DNA of 64,000 nucleotides from Bombella dulcis (GTDB taxonomy: Bacteria > Pseudomonadota > Alphaproteobacteria > Acetobacterales > Acetobacteraceae): contig NZ_JANIDV010000001.1 in assembly GCF_026385505.1 (NCBI RefSeq), positions 62,001 to 126,000 on the forward strand, read 5' to 3'. Position 1 is the first letter of the stretch. Each line of letters starts with the position of its first letter. The notes beneath the pieces are model-generated. The model had not been told where the DNA came from, did no database searches, and saw only the letters and a list, made by a program, of their open reading frames with translations. This document shows positions 9,639 through 17,342 of this stretch, piece by piece. The position numbers were made by a program, and so were the translations under genes.

Positions 9639-11459
9639 ATGCATCAGTACCGTACCCATTTCTGCAACGCCTTGCGTGCTGATGATGCCGGCAGGACCGT
9701 ACGGCTGTCCGGCTGGATTCACAGCAAGCGGGATCATGGCGGTCTGCTCTTCATCGACCTGCGGGACAGTCACGGCGTGACGCAGATTGTCATTCCTTCT
9801 GAGGGTGCCCTGCTGGAACAGGCCGAGCGTCTGCGTGTGGAGAGCGTCATCACCGTGACGGGTGAGGTCGTGGTGCGTGAGGAAGGCCAGCGCAATCCTT
9901 CCCTGCCAACGGGTGACGTGGAAGTGCGTGCCAGCGAGATTAATGTGCAGTCCCGTGCCGAGGTTCTGCCGTTTCAGGTGGCCGGGCACGAGAACTACCC
10001 TGAAGAGCTGCGCCTGAAATACCGTTACATCGACCTGCGCCGGGAGAAGATGCATCGCAATATCCTGCTCCGCAGCCAGGTCATCACCAGCCTGCGCCGC
10101 CGCATGGTCGAGCAGGGCTTCACGGAGTTCCAGACCCCCATCCTGACGGCGTCCTCTCCAGAAGGCGCACGGGACTTCCTCGTTCCGGCCCGTCTGCATC
10201 CGGGCAAGTTCTATGCCCTGCCGCAGGCTCCGCAGCAGTTCAAGCAGCTGGCGATGGTTGCCGGGTTCGACCGTTATTTCCAGATCGCTCCCTGCTTCCG
10301 TGATGAAGCTTCCCGTGCGGATCGCAGTCCCGGTGAGTTTTATCAGCTCGATTTTGAAATGTCCTTCGCCACGCAGGAAGACATCTTCGCCGTGCTGGAG
10401 CCGGTGCTGGCAGGCGTCTTCAATGAATTCACGCCGGAAGGCTGGAAGATCACGGACGGGGCCTTCCCCCGCATTCCGTACGCTGATGCGATGCGTGATT
10501 ACGGGTCCGACAAGCCCGATCTCCGTAACCCGCTCATCATCAGGGATGTGACGGAGCAGTTCGCTGACTCCGGCTTTGGTCTGTTTGCCCGCATTGCAGC
10601 CTCTGGTGGCCGGGTGCGTGCCATTCCGGCTCCGGGTGCTGGCAGCCGTCCCCGTGCGTTCTTCGACAAGCTCAATAACTGGGCACGGGATCAGGGTGCC
10701 GGTGGTCTTGGCTACATCATCTTTGATGAGGAAGGCGGCAAGGGGCCGATCGCCAAGAATCTGGAAGCCGACCGTGTCGAGAAAATCCGTGAAATCTGCG
10801 GCCTGAAGGCTGGGGATGCGGTCTTCTTTGCAGCGGGCAAGGGTGATGAGGTCGTCAAGTTCTCCGGCGTGGTGCGGACGAAGGTGGCAACTGATCTGGA
10901 GCTGATCGAGCAGAATGCTTTCCGCTTCTGCTGGGTCGTGGACTTCCCGATGTATGAGCGCAATGAGGAAACGGGCGAGATCGACTTCTCTCACAATCCG
11001 TTCTCCATGCCGCAGGGCGGTCTGGAGGCCCTGAACACGCAGGACCCGCTGACCATCAAGGCCTATCAGTACGATATCGTCTGTAACGGTGTGGAACTGT
11101 CCTCCGGCGCCGTGCGTAACCATCTGCCGGACGTGATGCTGCGGGCCTTCGAGATCGCCGGTTATGGCCCGGATGTGGTGGAAGCCCGCTTTGGCGGGAT
11201 GCTCAATGCGTTCCGCTATGGTGCCCCGCCGCATGGTGGTGCTGCGCCGGGTGTGGACCGTATTGTCATGCTGCTGGCTGATGAGCCGAACATCCGTGAG
11301 GTTATTCTCTTCCCGCTGAACCAGAGCGGTGAAGACCTGATGATGGAAGCCCCGGCCCCGGTCGAGCCTGCCCGTCTGAAGGAGCTGTCCCTCAAGCTGG
11401 ACCTGCCCAAGCCGAAGCCTTCCGCCGGTGGCAGCAAGGCGCAGGAGAAGCAGGACTGA
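9639..11459 (+). CDS. aspS: Aspartyl-tRNA synthetase
   Basis: A 606-residue class IIb synthetase charging tRNA-Asp (and possibly tRNA-Asn). The N-terminal OB-fold anticodon domain is visible ('[20 protein letters not shown]'), followed by the catalytic core with motif 2 '[20 protein letters not shown]' and motif 3 '[18 protein letters not shown]', and the large bacterial insertion (GAD) domain between them. The start at 9639 (MHQYRTHFC) matches family N-termini better than the in-frame ATG at 9612 and has GAGG about ten bases upstream. The C-terminus has a short Lys/Ser-rich tail. Whether the enzyme is discriminating depends on whether the genome has AsnRS and gatCAB, which the window does not show. 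Confidence 0.97.
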   Translation: MHQYRTHFCNALRADDAGRTVRLSGWIHSKRDHGGLLFIDLRDSHGVTQIVIPSEGALLEQAERLRVESVITVTGEVVVREEGQRNPSLPTGDVEVRASEINVQSRAEVLPFQVAGHENYPEELRLKYRYIDLRREKMHRNILLRSQVITSLRRRMVEQGFTEFQTPILTASSPEGARDFLVPARLHPGKFYALPQAPQQFKQLAMVAGFDRYFQIAPCFRDEASRADRSPGEFYQLDFEMSFATQEDIFAVLEPVLAGVFNEFTPEGWKITDGAFPRIPYADAMRDYGSDKPDLRNPLIIRDVTEQFADSGFGLFARIAASGGRVRAIPAPGAGSRPRAFFDKLNNWARDQGAGGLGYIIFDEEGGKGPIAKNLEADRVEKIREICGLKAGDAVFFAAGKGDEVVKFSGVVRTKVATDLELIEQNAFRFCWVVDFPMYERNEETGEIDFSHNPFSMPQGGLEALNTQDPLTIKAYQYDIVCNGVELSSGAVRNHLPDVMLRAFEIAGYGPDVVEARFGGMLNAFRYGAPPHGGAAPGVDRIVMLLADEPNIREVILFPLNQSGEDLMMEAPAPVEPARLKELSLKLDLPKPKPSAGGSKAQEKQD

Positions 11460-11493
11460 TCCCGGTTTCCTGAACTGATGGCCTGATACAGAC

Positions 11494-11531
11494 AGAAGGC
11501 CGGGGCGGACTGATCCGCTCCGGCCTTTTCT
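11494..11531. terminator. Bidirectional hairpin terminator
   Basis: A stem of about 14 bp with one G-T wobble (AAGGCCGGGGCGGA with TCCGCTCCGGCCTT) around a CTGA loop, followed by TTTTCT. It separates convergent aspS and the TonB-dependent receptor gene. Confidence 0.85.
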
Positions 11532-11543
11532 GTGCTTACGTCT

Positions 11544-13763
11544 TTACAGGGCAATTCCGACACTGACCCGGATGGTCCGCCCCTGTCCCCATGAGACACG
11601 GGTATTCGCTCCCGAGCTGGAAATGAAATAGGCCTTGTTGGCAATGTTGTCGGCATTGAGCTGCACGCTGGCAGTATGACCGTAAATCTTCCTGATCTTC
11701 CATGCGGCAAAGAGGTCCACCGTGGCATAGCCGGGCAGCCAGAAGCTGTTACGGGCATCACCGGGCCGCCGCCCGACATAGCGTGCCCCCGCACCGAAAC
11801 GCAGACTGGACTGATGCCAGGGCAGATTGGTCTGATATGTCAGATACCCGCCGCCTGTATGACGGGCCACGTTGGTGAGCAGCTTCCCCTCCGTGGCGGG
11901 AATGTCCTTCATGGTGCGGGCGTAGGTGTAGGCGTAGTTGGTGATGATGTTCCAGTGGCGGGTGAGGCGGCCATTGATCTCGGCCTCCACGCCCTTGGAC
12001 CCGGCCAGCCCGGAGAGACGCTGCTGCAGGGCACCGGTCGCAGTCTGTCCATCAGTCTGCTGGATATTTTTCTTGTGAATGTTGTACAGGGCGACATCCG
12101 CCGTCAGGAAGCCCTTCTGGTAGCGGGCACCAACCTCAAACTGCCGTCCGCTGGTGGGTTTGTATCCGCTGGTCAGCACCGAGCCGGGGGATATCTGGTT
12201 GGGGTTGTAGGACTGGGAATAATCCCAGAAGAATGAGACATGCCTGGCGGGCTGATAGACAACCCCGATGAAAGGGAGCGGCTTGGCATAGGAGGAATCC
12301 GTGGCTTTGACGAAAGGCTCTCCACCGCCATAGGAATAATGGAACCACTGGTACCGGACACTCGGTGAAATGGTGATGCCGTGGCCAATATGAATATTGT
12401 CTTTGAAGTAGAAGGACGCACTGTTGATGCGGGTATGATAGTAGCCGAGGCTTTTATCATCCACGCCTGTCATGGGAAGCAGGCCATAGACGGGGTCTGA
12501 GGGACGGAAGCTGCCATAGGTGCCACCGGTCAGGAAGCTTCCCTGCGTGATGCGCCGGTTTTCGTAATCGCCCCCTATGGCGATCTTGTGCGTCATGCCG
12601 AGCAGCCTGTGTTCGGAGATGATGTCCAGTGCCACATAGCTGTTTGCACGGGTCGTACCCGTATTGCTGCGGAAGCGGCGGCGCAGGATGCCCGTGGTCG
12701 GGTTATAGTCCCGCGGGTCTGCCTGCCGGTCGTGATATCTGTCTGCGTTCCAGCCACTGGTGAGGCGTATCCGGTCATGCTGTGTCAGCCGGTATTCTGC
12801 GGCTCCTGCCAGCAGATGGCGTGTGCCGTAATCAGCCGTCCAGTGTTCATCCAGCCGGTATCTGCGGCCACTGATGGGCTTGCCGTTATAGAAGAAGGCC
12901 CCCCGGTCCAGCACGTTGTGATAGTCCTCCCACTGGTAGGAGAGGTCCAGCTTTAACCGTTTGTGCTCGTAGCGCAGGCTTGGAGCCACGATCTTGTCCT
13001 TGTTCGCCCCGAAATTGCGCCAGTAATTTTCATTCTTGAAGTTTCCAATCAGGCGGAAGGTCAGCTCCTTGTTGGTTGTGAGAGGGCCGCCCACATCCAG
13101 CGTCCCGGACCCGCCGCCCAGTGAGGCCCATGAGCTATTGAAGGAAGCGGCCCAGTCCTTGCGGGGCTGTTTGGTGATGATGTTGATGACGCCACCCGGC
13201 TCCTGCATTCCGTAGAACAGCGAGGCAGGACCTTTCAGGACTTCGACCCGCTCGGTCGTGGCGGTGGTGAAGTTGCGGCCTATGGGCATACGCACGCCAT
13301 CCCGCAGGATGGACCCGTCATCAGGTCCGCCGAAGCCCCGTTTCAGCAGGCTGTCCTGCGTCCCCCCAAAGCTGTTGCCGATCGTGATGCCGGGAACATA
13401 TTTGGCAATGTCCTCCATGGTCTGGGGGTCCATGTCCTTGATCGTCTGATGGGTGACGACATTGGCCGTCTGGGTCTGCTGGAGGAAAGACACGCCCGTC
13501 TTGTCGCCAATGCTGCTTTCCTCGGCACCATAGCTGACATGGCCATTGCCATAGACATGGATGAATTCCTGCCTGGGCTTGTGAGGGGACGGCTTCTTTT
13601 TCTTCGCATTTCTGGCGTGTTTCCTGATGCTCTTCTGTTCGTTGGGAGCAGGTGAGGAAATGGCTGCCGTGGATGGGGCCGGGTCCGTTTCGGCCCAGCC
13701 GGGCGTGGAAGCACAGAGGGCAAGAGTGGAGCAGGTGAGCAGAGGACGGAGGGCTGTACGCAT
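11544..13763 (-). CDS. TonB-dependent siderophore receptor
   Basis: A 739-residue outer-membrane receptor. It has a signal peptide (residues 1-25, 'LLTCSTLALCASTPGWA'), then a basic linker with KKKK, a plug domain at about 80-210 ('TIKDMDPQTMEDIAKYVPGI' and 'RVEVLKGPASLFYGMQEPGG' are the standard plug signatures of the ferrichrome/ferrioxamine class), and a 22-strand barrel to the end. It imports an iron-siderophore complex using TonB-ExbBD energy. The C-terminal residue is Leu rather than the usual aromatic residue. No siderophore synthesis or ABC uptake genes are nearby, so it probably uses xenosiderophores. The promoter region is AT-rich and holds a 16-bp palindrome that may be an iron-responsive operator. 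Confidence 0.93.
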   Translation of the reverse strand: MRTALRPLLTCSTLALCASTPGWAETDPAPSTAAISSPAPNEQKSIRKHARNAKKKKPSPHKPRQEFIHVYGNGHVSYGAEESSIGDKTGVSFLQQTQTANVVTHQTIKDMDPQTMEDIAKYVPGITIGNSFGGTQDSLLKRGFGGPDDGSILRDGVRMPIGRNFTTATTERVEVLKGPASLFYGMQEPGGVINIITKQPRKDWAASFNSSWASLGGGSGTLDVGGPLTTNKELTFRLIGNFKNENYWRNFGANKDKIVAPSLRYEHKRLKLDLSYQWEDYHNVLDRGAFFYNGKPISGRRYRLDEHWTADYGTRHLLAGAAEYRLTQHDRIRLTSGWNADRYHDRQADPRDYNPTTGILRRRFRSNTGTTRANSYVALDIISEHRLLGMTHKIAIGGDYENRRITQGSFLTGGTYGSFRPSDPVYGLLPMTGVDDKSLGYYHTRINSASFYFKDNIHIGHGITISPSVRYQWFHYSYGGGEPFVKATDSSYAKPLPFIGVVYQPARHVSFFWDYSQSYNPNQISPGSVLTSGYKPTSGRQFEVGARYQKGFLTADVALYNIHKKNIQQTDGQTATGALQQRLSGLAGSKGVEAEINGRLTRHWNIITNYAYTYARTMKDIPATEGKLLTNVARHTGGGYLTYQTNLPWHQSSLRFGAGARYVGRRPGDARNSFWLPGYATVDLFAAWKIRKIYGHTASVQLNADNIANKAYFISSSGANTRVSWGQGRTIRVSVGIAL

Positions 13764-13797
13764 GGAACCTGTTTCTTGAGAGTAATTCTTAAAATCA

Positions 13798-13813
13798 ATT
13801 TTAATATTAAAAT
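13798..13813. promoter_or_regulatory. 16-bp AT palindrome, possible iron-response operator
   Basis: ATTTTAATATTAAAAT is a perfect palindrome about 35 bases upstream of the receptor start codon (minus strand), inside a stretch with repeated GATTTTAA units. Its position suits repression of the receptor by a Fur-type regulator. It does not match the classic Fur consensus closely, so the assignment is inference. It also lies 80 bases before the divergent nucleotidyltransferase gene. Confidence 0.4.
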
Positions 13814-13892
13814 CATTTTTAAAATCAAGCTATTTTCTCTCCATCCAATCTGGCGCAGTTTCAGGAATGGACGAGCAGGGAGCCTGGAACGG

Positions 13893-14666
13893 ATGAATTT
13901 TGATGAGATCATGCCGGATTATGTGCCGGAAATTGCGCCCGATGTGCGCAGGGAGGTCATGGCCAGCCTGCATCGGATAGAGCAGGAGCATGAGGTCGAG
14001 ATTCTGTTTGCCGTGGAGAGTGGCAGTCGTGCCTGGGGCTTCCCGTCACCGGACAGTGACTATGATGTCCGTTTCATTTATCGCCACAGGCTGGACTGGT
14101 ACCTGTCTCTGAAGCCCGGCCGGGATGTGATCGAGCTGCCCATCTCCGATGATCTGGACGTGAATGGCTGGGATTTACGCAAGGTCTTGAATCTGCTGAC
14201 AAAACCCAATCCAACCCTGCTGGAATGGCTGGTCAGCCCGGTGCGTTATCTGTGGCGGGAGGAGGCGGATGAGCTGGCCGCTTTCGCCCGACAGATTGAG
14301 GCCGGATTAAGCTGCCAGCTTCATTATCTGAATCTGGGGCGGAACAGTTGGAAGCGGGCCGTGAACGATGATGGCAGCACCCGGTACAAGCGGCTTTTCT
14401 ATGCGCTCCGTCCTGCCGTGGCCTTACGCTGGATGCGTCTGCATGAGAGCGGTCAGCCGCCCATGAATTTTCAGGCTCTCTGTCAGGGCTGTGACCTTCC
14501 GACTGCCGTGCTGAAGCCCATCCGGGAGCTTCTGCATCTGAAATCCAGAAGCCGGGAGCAGCAGAGCGGTCCGTCCATTCCTGCCGTGAATGAGCTGATT
14601 GAAGCCGAGTTCGCTCATGCCGAGGCCATGACACTGCCGAAACCGGAACAGGCTGTGCATGAGTAG
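13893..14666 (+). CDS. RlaP/YcgL-type nucleotidyltransferase
   Basis: A 257-residue protein of the predicted nucleotidyltransferase family sometimes called RNA-repair-pathway DNA polymerase beta family (COG3541-like). The polymerase-beta-type active site is visible: G44-S45 followed by D54-S-D56-Y-D58 ('GSRAWGFPSPDSDYDVRFIY'). The C-terminal half contains the family's 'RNSWKRA', 'YKRLFYALRPAVALRWM' helices. The biochemical role is not settled; some relatives sit beside RNA ligases, but no ligase is here. The open frame begins further upstream at 13776 in the AT-rich promoter region; the ATG at 13893 with GGA upstream fits the family start, and 13911 is an alternative. Confidence 0.75.
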   Translation: MNFDEIMPDYVPEIAPDVRREVMASLHRIEQEHEVEILFAVESGSRAWGFPSPDSDYDVRFIYRHRLDWYLSLKPGRDVIELPISDDLDVNGWDLRKVLNLLTKPNPTLLEWLVSPVRYLWREEADELAAFARQIEAGLSCQLHYLNLGRNSWKRAVNDDGSTRYKRLFYALRPAVALRWMRLHESGQPPMNFQALCQGCDLPTAVLKPIRELLHLKSRSREQQSGPSIPAVNELIEAEFAHAEAMTLPKPEQAVHE

Positions 14667-14684
14667 GCCGAAGCCCTGTTCCGG
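14643..14684. repeat. 10-bp inverted repeat at gene end
   Basis: CCGGAACAGG and CCTGTTCCGG form a perfect stem with a 22-base loop that contains the stop codon of the nucleotidyltransferase gene. It lies between convergent genes like the other terminators in this window but lacks a T tract, so it may slow RNA decay or be a weak terminator. Confidence 0.4.
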
Positions 14685-14704
14685 AAGATGGTGAAAGCGC
14701 AGTT

Positions 14705-15475
14705 CTAGGAAAGAGTGACCACCACCGGTACATGGTCGGATGGCTTCTCCCGGCCCCGTTCATCTCTGTCGATGATGAAACTGGTCAGGCGATCGGCGAG
14801 GCGGGGGGAGAGCAGGGCGTGGTCAATCCGCAGGCCGGAATTGCGCTGATAGGCTCCTGCCTGATAGTCCCAGAACGTGTAATGCCGCCCCGTAGGGTGC
14901 AGGCAGCGCAGCGCATCTGTCAGGCCGGACCAGAGAAGACGGCGGAACCCCGCACGGCTCTCCGGGCGGAGCAGTGCATCATCAGGAGACAGGGCCTTGG
15001 GGGCGTAATCCTCATCCGTCGGGCAGACATTGTAATCCCCGATGAAGGCGAAGGAGCGTTCTTCCTTCTGCAACTTCAGGGATCGCTGATGAAGGGCGTC
15101 AAGGAAGTTCAGTTTCTTGGCAAAACCGGCCTCGCCTCCTGAATTGCCATTGGGCAGGTAGAGATTGCCGATGGTGACGTCATCCAGCTCTGCCTCGATG
15201 TAGCGGGCTTCGTCACTTTCGAAACCTGGCAGATGATCGGTCGTGACGGTCAGCGGCACACGGCTGATGAGGGTCACACCGTTATAGGTCTTCTGCCCTG
15301 CCACGGCGACGTGAAATCCGGCTTCCTCAAAAAGCTTCGGGAATTTTTCCGTCTCGCATTTGATTTCCTGAAGGCACAGCAGGGTGCAGTCCGGGTTGCG
15401 GTCCAGCCAGTCTTTTACCAGATGGGCACGGGTGCGGATGGAGTTGATGTTCCAGCTGGCAAAGGTCAGGGGCAT
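14705..15475 (-). CDS. xth: Exodeoxyribonuclease III
   Basis: A 256-residue AP endonuclease/3'-5' exonuclease of the ExoIII branch of the endonuclease/exonuclease/phosphatase family, acting in base-excision repair. Active-site motifs in order are 'SWNINSIRTR', 'LQEIKCE' (metal-binding Glu), 'IGNLYLPNGN', 'IGDYNVCPTDED' (Asp/Asn pair), 'RIDHALLS' and 'SDHVPVV' (catalytic His). The frame is open 35 codons further upstream, but that part overlaps erpA; the ATG at 15475 (MPLTFASWN) is right for the family. It lies 31 bases downstream of erpA on the same strand and is probably co-transcribed with it. Confidence 0.94.
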   Translation of the reverse strand: MPLTFASWNINSIRTRAHLVKDWLDRNPDCTLLCLQEIKCETEKFPKLFEEAGFHVAVAGQKTYNGVTLISRVPLTVTTDHLPGFESDEARYIEAELDDVTIGNLYLPNGNSGGEAGFAKKLNFLDALHQRSLKLQKEERSFAFIGDYNVCPTDEDYAPKALSPDDALLRPESRAGFRRLLWSGLTDALRCLHPTGRHYTFWDYQAGAYQRNSGLRIDHALLSPRLADRLTSFIIDRDERGREKPSDHVPVVVTLS

Positions 15476-15506
15476 GGGGCGCAGGGTCTCCGGGAAGAAG
15501 GACAGA

Positions 15507-15842
15507 TCAGGCGAGCGAGAAGCTGCTGCCACAGCCGCAGGATGAGGCGGCATTGGGGTTGTTGATGGTGAAATGGGCACCCATCAGCTTGTCGACAAAA
15601 TCCAGCTCGGCCCCTTCCAGAAGGTCGAAACTTACCGTGTCGATGAACACGCGGGCACCGTCCTTCTCGATCAGATGGTCGTCATCCTGTTTCTCCCGTA
15701 CCAGCTTGAACTGATACTGGAACCCGTTGCATCCCCCTGCAAGAACAGCCACACGCAGGGCCATGCCGTCCGGGTCGGACTGCTGGCTGATGATCTCTGC
15801 AATACGGGCAGCTGCCGCTGCTGAAATGTCAAAATCGGCCAT
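15507..15842 (-). CDS. erpA: Iron-sulfur cluster insertion protein ErpA (A-type carrier)
   Basis: A 111-residue HesB/IscA/ErpA-family protein that delivers Fe-S clusters to apo-enzymes. The three conserved cysteines are present: the first in 'AGGCNGFQYQF' and the C-terminal pair in 'SSCGCGSSF', with 'FTINNPNA' just before as in the family. The start at 15842 (MADFDISAAAAARI) is preferred; the upstream in-frame ATGs near 15866 would add a non-conserved peptide. It is divergent from dgt and followed by xth, an arrangement I recall from other alphaproteobacteria. ErpA supports the isoprenoid and respiratory Fe-S enzymes; a plausible client in this window is the Rieske protein at 6.6 kb. Confidence 0.9.
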   Translation of the reverse strand: MADFDISAAAAARIAEIISQQSDPDGMALRVAVLAGGCNGFQYQFKLVREKQDDDHLIEKDGARVFIDTVSFDLLEGAELDFVDKLMGAHFTINNPNAASSCGCGSSFSLA

Positions 15843-15990
15843 GGAAAATTCGCTCCACATCATCATGAACGCTCACACCATTACGGCCGGAATGGTGGAG
15901 ATGCTGTTGACACTACAAGGCTGGCCGCCAAGAATCAAAAGCTGAAAGGCTGTATGCTTCATGCGGCCCGCATGGATATGGGGACGGACG

Positions 15991-17166
15991 ATGGAAATGG
16001 CCAGATACGCAGTACAGCTTCAGTCTGCCCGTGGGCGGCAGTTTGTGGAGGAAGAAAGCCGGACCCGCACGCCGTGGCAGCGGGACAGGGACCGGGTGCT
16101 GCATTCTGCGGGCTTCCGGCAGCTGCAGTACAAGACGCAGGTTTTCCTCAATCATGAGGGCGATTTCTTCCGGACACGCCTGACCCATTCTCTGGAAGTC
16201 GCCCAGATTTCCCGTTCCATCGCCCGTACGCTGGGCGTCAATGAAGACCTGACGGAAGTCATCGCTCTGGCGCATGATCTCGGCCATACACCTTTCGGCC
16301 ATGCGGGTGAGGATGCCATGCAGGCCGCCATGAAGGACTGGGGCGGGTTTGACCACAACATCCAGTCCCTGCGGCAGGTCACGGAGATTGAAGCCCGCTA
16401 TCACGGGTTCGATGGCCTCAACCTGACATGGGAAACGCTGGAAGGGCTGGCCAAGCATCACGGGCCTGTCCGGCGTCCTGCGCCGTGGCTGGCTGGTTTT
16501 GATGAACGCTATCCGATGGAGCTGTCCAGCCATGCTTCCGTGGAGGCCCAGATCGCCGCCATATGCGATGATGTGGCCTATCACGGGCATGATCTTGATG
16601 ACGGCCTCCGTGCCGGTCTGCTTCATTTTGAGGATATTGAAGGCGTCCCCCTGCTGAAGGCCTGTCTGGATGAGGCCCGGTCTCTGGACTGGTCCGGTCA
16701 TGGGACATTTGATCGGGACCAGCGCATCCGGCATGAAACCGTGCGCCGGGTCATCAACCGGCTGGTCAGTGACCTGATTGCGCAGAGCCGCCGCCTTCTG
16801 GATGAGCTGAACCCGCAGAGTGTCGATGACGTGCGCCGTGCGGGCCGTGCCGTCGTGGAGTTCTCTCCCGAAATGGCGGAGCGGAACATGGAAATCCGGA
16901 AATTCCTTCATGCCCGGATGTACCGCCACTGGCGTGTGCGGCGGATGACCCGCAAGGCCCGTATCGCCCTGGCCGAGATATGCACCATCCTGGGAAATGA
17001 GCCGGAGCTCCTGCCCACCCCCTGGCAGGAAATGGCACTGGAGCGGCGGCGTGCAGGCAACGAGGAGGCAGCCCGCCGTGTCGTGGCTGACTATATCGCC
17101 GGAATGACGGACCGGTTTGCCATGGAAGAGCATCGCCGGCTGATGGACCTGTCCATTCTGGGGTAA
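15991..17166 (+). CDS. dgt: dGTP triphosphohydrolase-like protein
   Basis: A 391-residue HD-superfamily phosphohydrolase that cleaves dNTPs to nucleoside and triphosphate, controlling nucleotide pools. The metal site is complete: 'RTRLTHSLEVAQI' supplies the first His, 'ALAHDLGHTPFGHAGE' the HD pair and following His, and 'DDVAYHGHDLDDGL' the distal Asp region. N-terminal 'RDRDRVLHSAGFRQLQYKTQVF' is typical. Alternative starts are 15961 and 15997; 15991 has GGGAC upstream and gives the expected N-terminus. It is upstream of argS, as in many alphaproteobacteria, and divergent from erpA. Confidence 0.92.
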   Translation: MEMARYAVQLQSARGRQFVEEESRTRTPWQRDRDRVLHSAGFRQLQYKTQVFLNHEGDFFRTRLTHSLEVAQISRSIARTLGVNEDLTEVIALAHDLGHTPFGHAGEDAMQAAMKDWGGFDHNIQSLRQVTEIEARYHGFDGLNLTWETLEGLAKHHGPVRRPAPWLAGFDERYPMELSSHASVEAQIAAICDDVAYHGHDLDDGLRAGLLHFEDIEGVPLLKACLDEARSLDWSGHGTFDRDQRIRHETVRRVINRLVSDLIAQSRRLLDELNPQSVDDVRRAGRAVVEFSPEMAERNMEIRKFLHARMYRHWRVRRMTRKARIALAEICTILGNEPELLPTPWQEMALERRRAGNEEAARRVVADYIAGMTDRFAMEEHRRLMDLSILG

Positions 17167-17259
17167 CCCGGCCGGAACACGGTTCTTCCCTGAAGGGTGA
17201 GTGGCGGCTGGCCTGTTTCAAAAAGAGGCGGCGGCTTTTATAGTGGGGCACAGCAAGGA

Positions 17260-17321
17260 TGACAGGCACCCTGAGAGCCTGTCATGTATCGGATCATGGC
17301 CCGGTGGGCCTTCTGACAGGT
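17260..17321 (+). promoter_or_regulatory. argS leader with mutually exclusive stems
   Basis: ATGACAGGC (17260-17268) pairs perfectly with GCCTGTCAT (17278-17286). The second arm can instead pair with TGACAGG (17315-17321), enclosing a GGCCC/GGGCC hairpin at 17299-17311. Two alternative folds 22 bases before the argS start look like an attenuator or translational switch; the same palindrome could equally be a protein-binding site. No T tract follows. Confidence 0.4.
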
Positions 17322-17342
17322 TTGAAGAGAAAGTTACAGAAT

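Noticed and set aside
9546..11234. 562-codon open frame antisense to aspS
   Set aside because: It mirrors the GC-rich codon structure of aspS, has no recognisable domain, and aspS is certain.
15913..17133. Open frame antisense to dgt
   Set aside because: Same reason: dgt has a full HD active site on the other strand.
17259..17342. 28-codon upstream extension of argS
   Set aside because: It is made of the inverted-repeat leader and does not match ArgRS N-termini.
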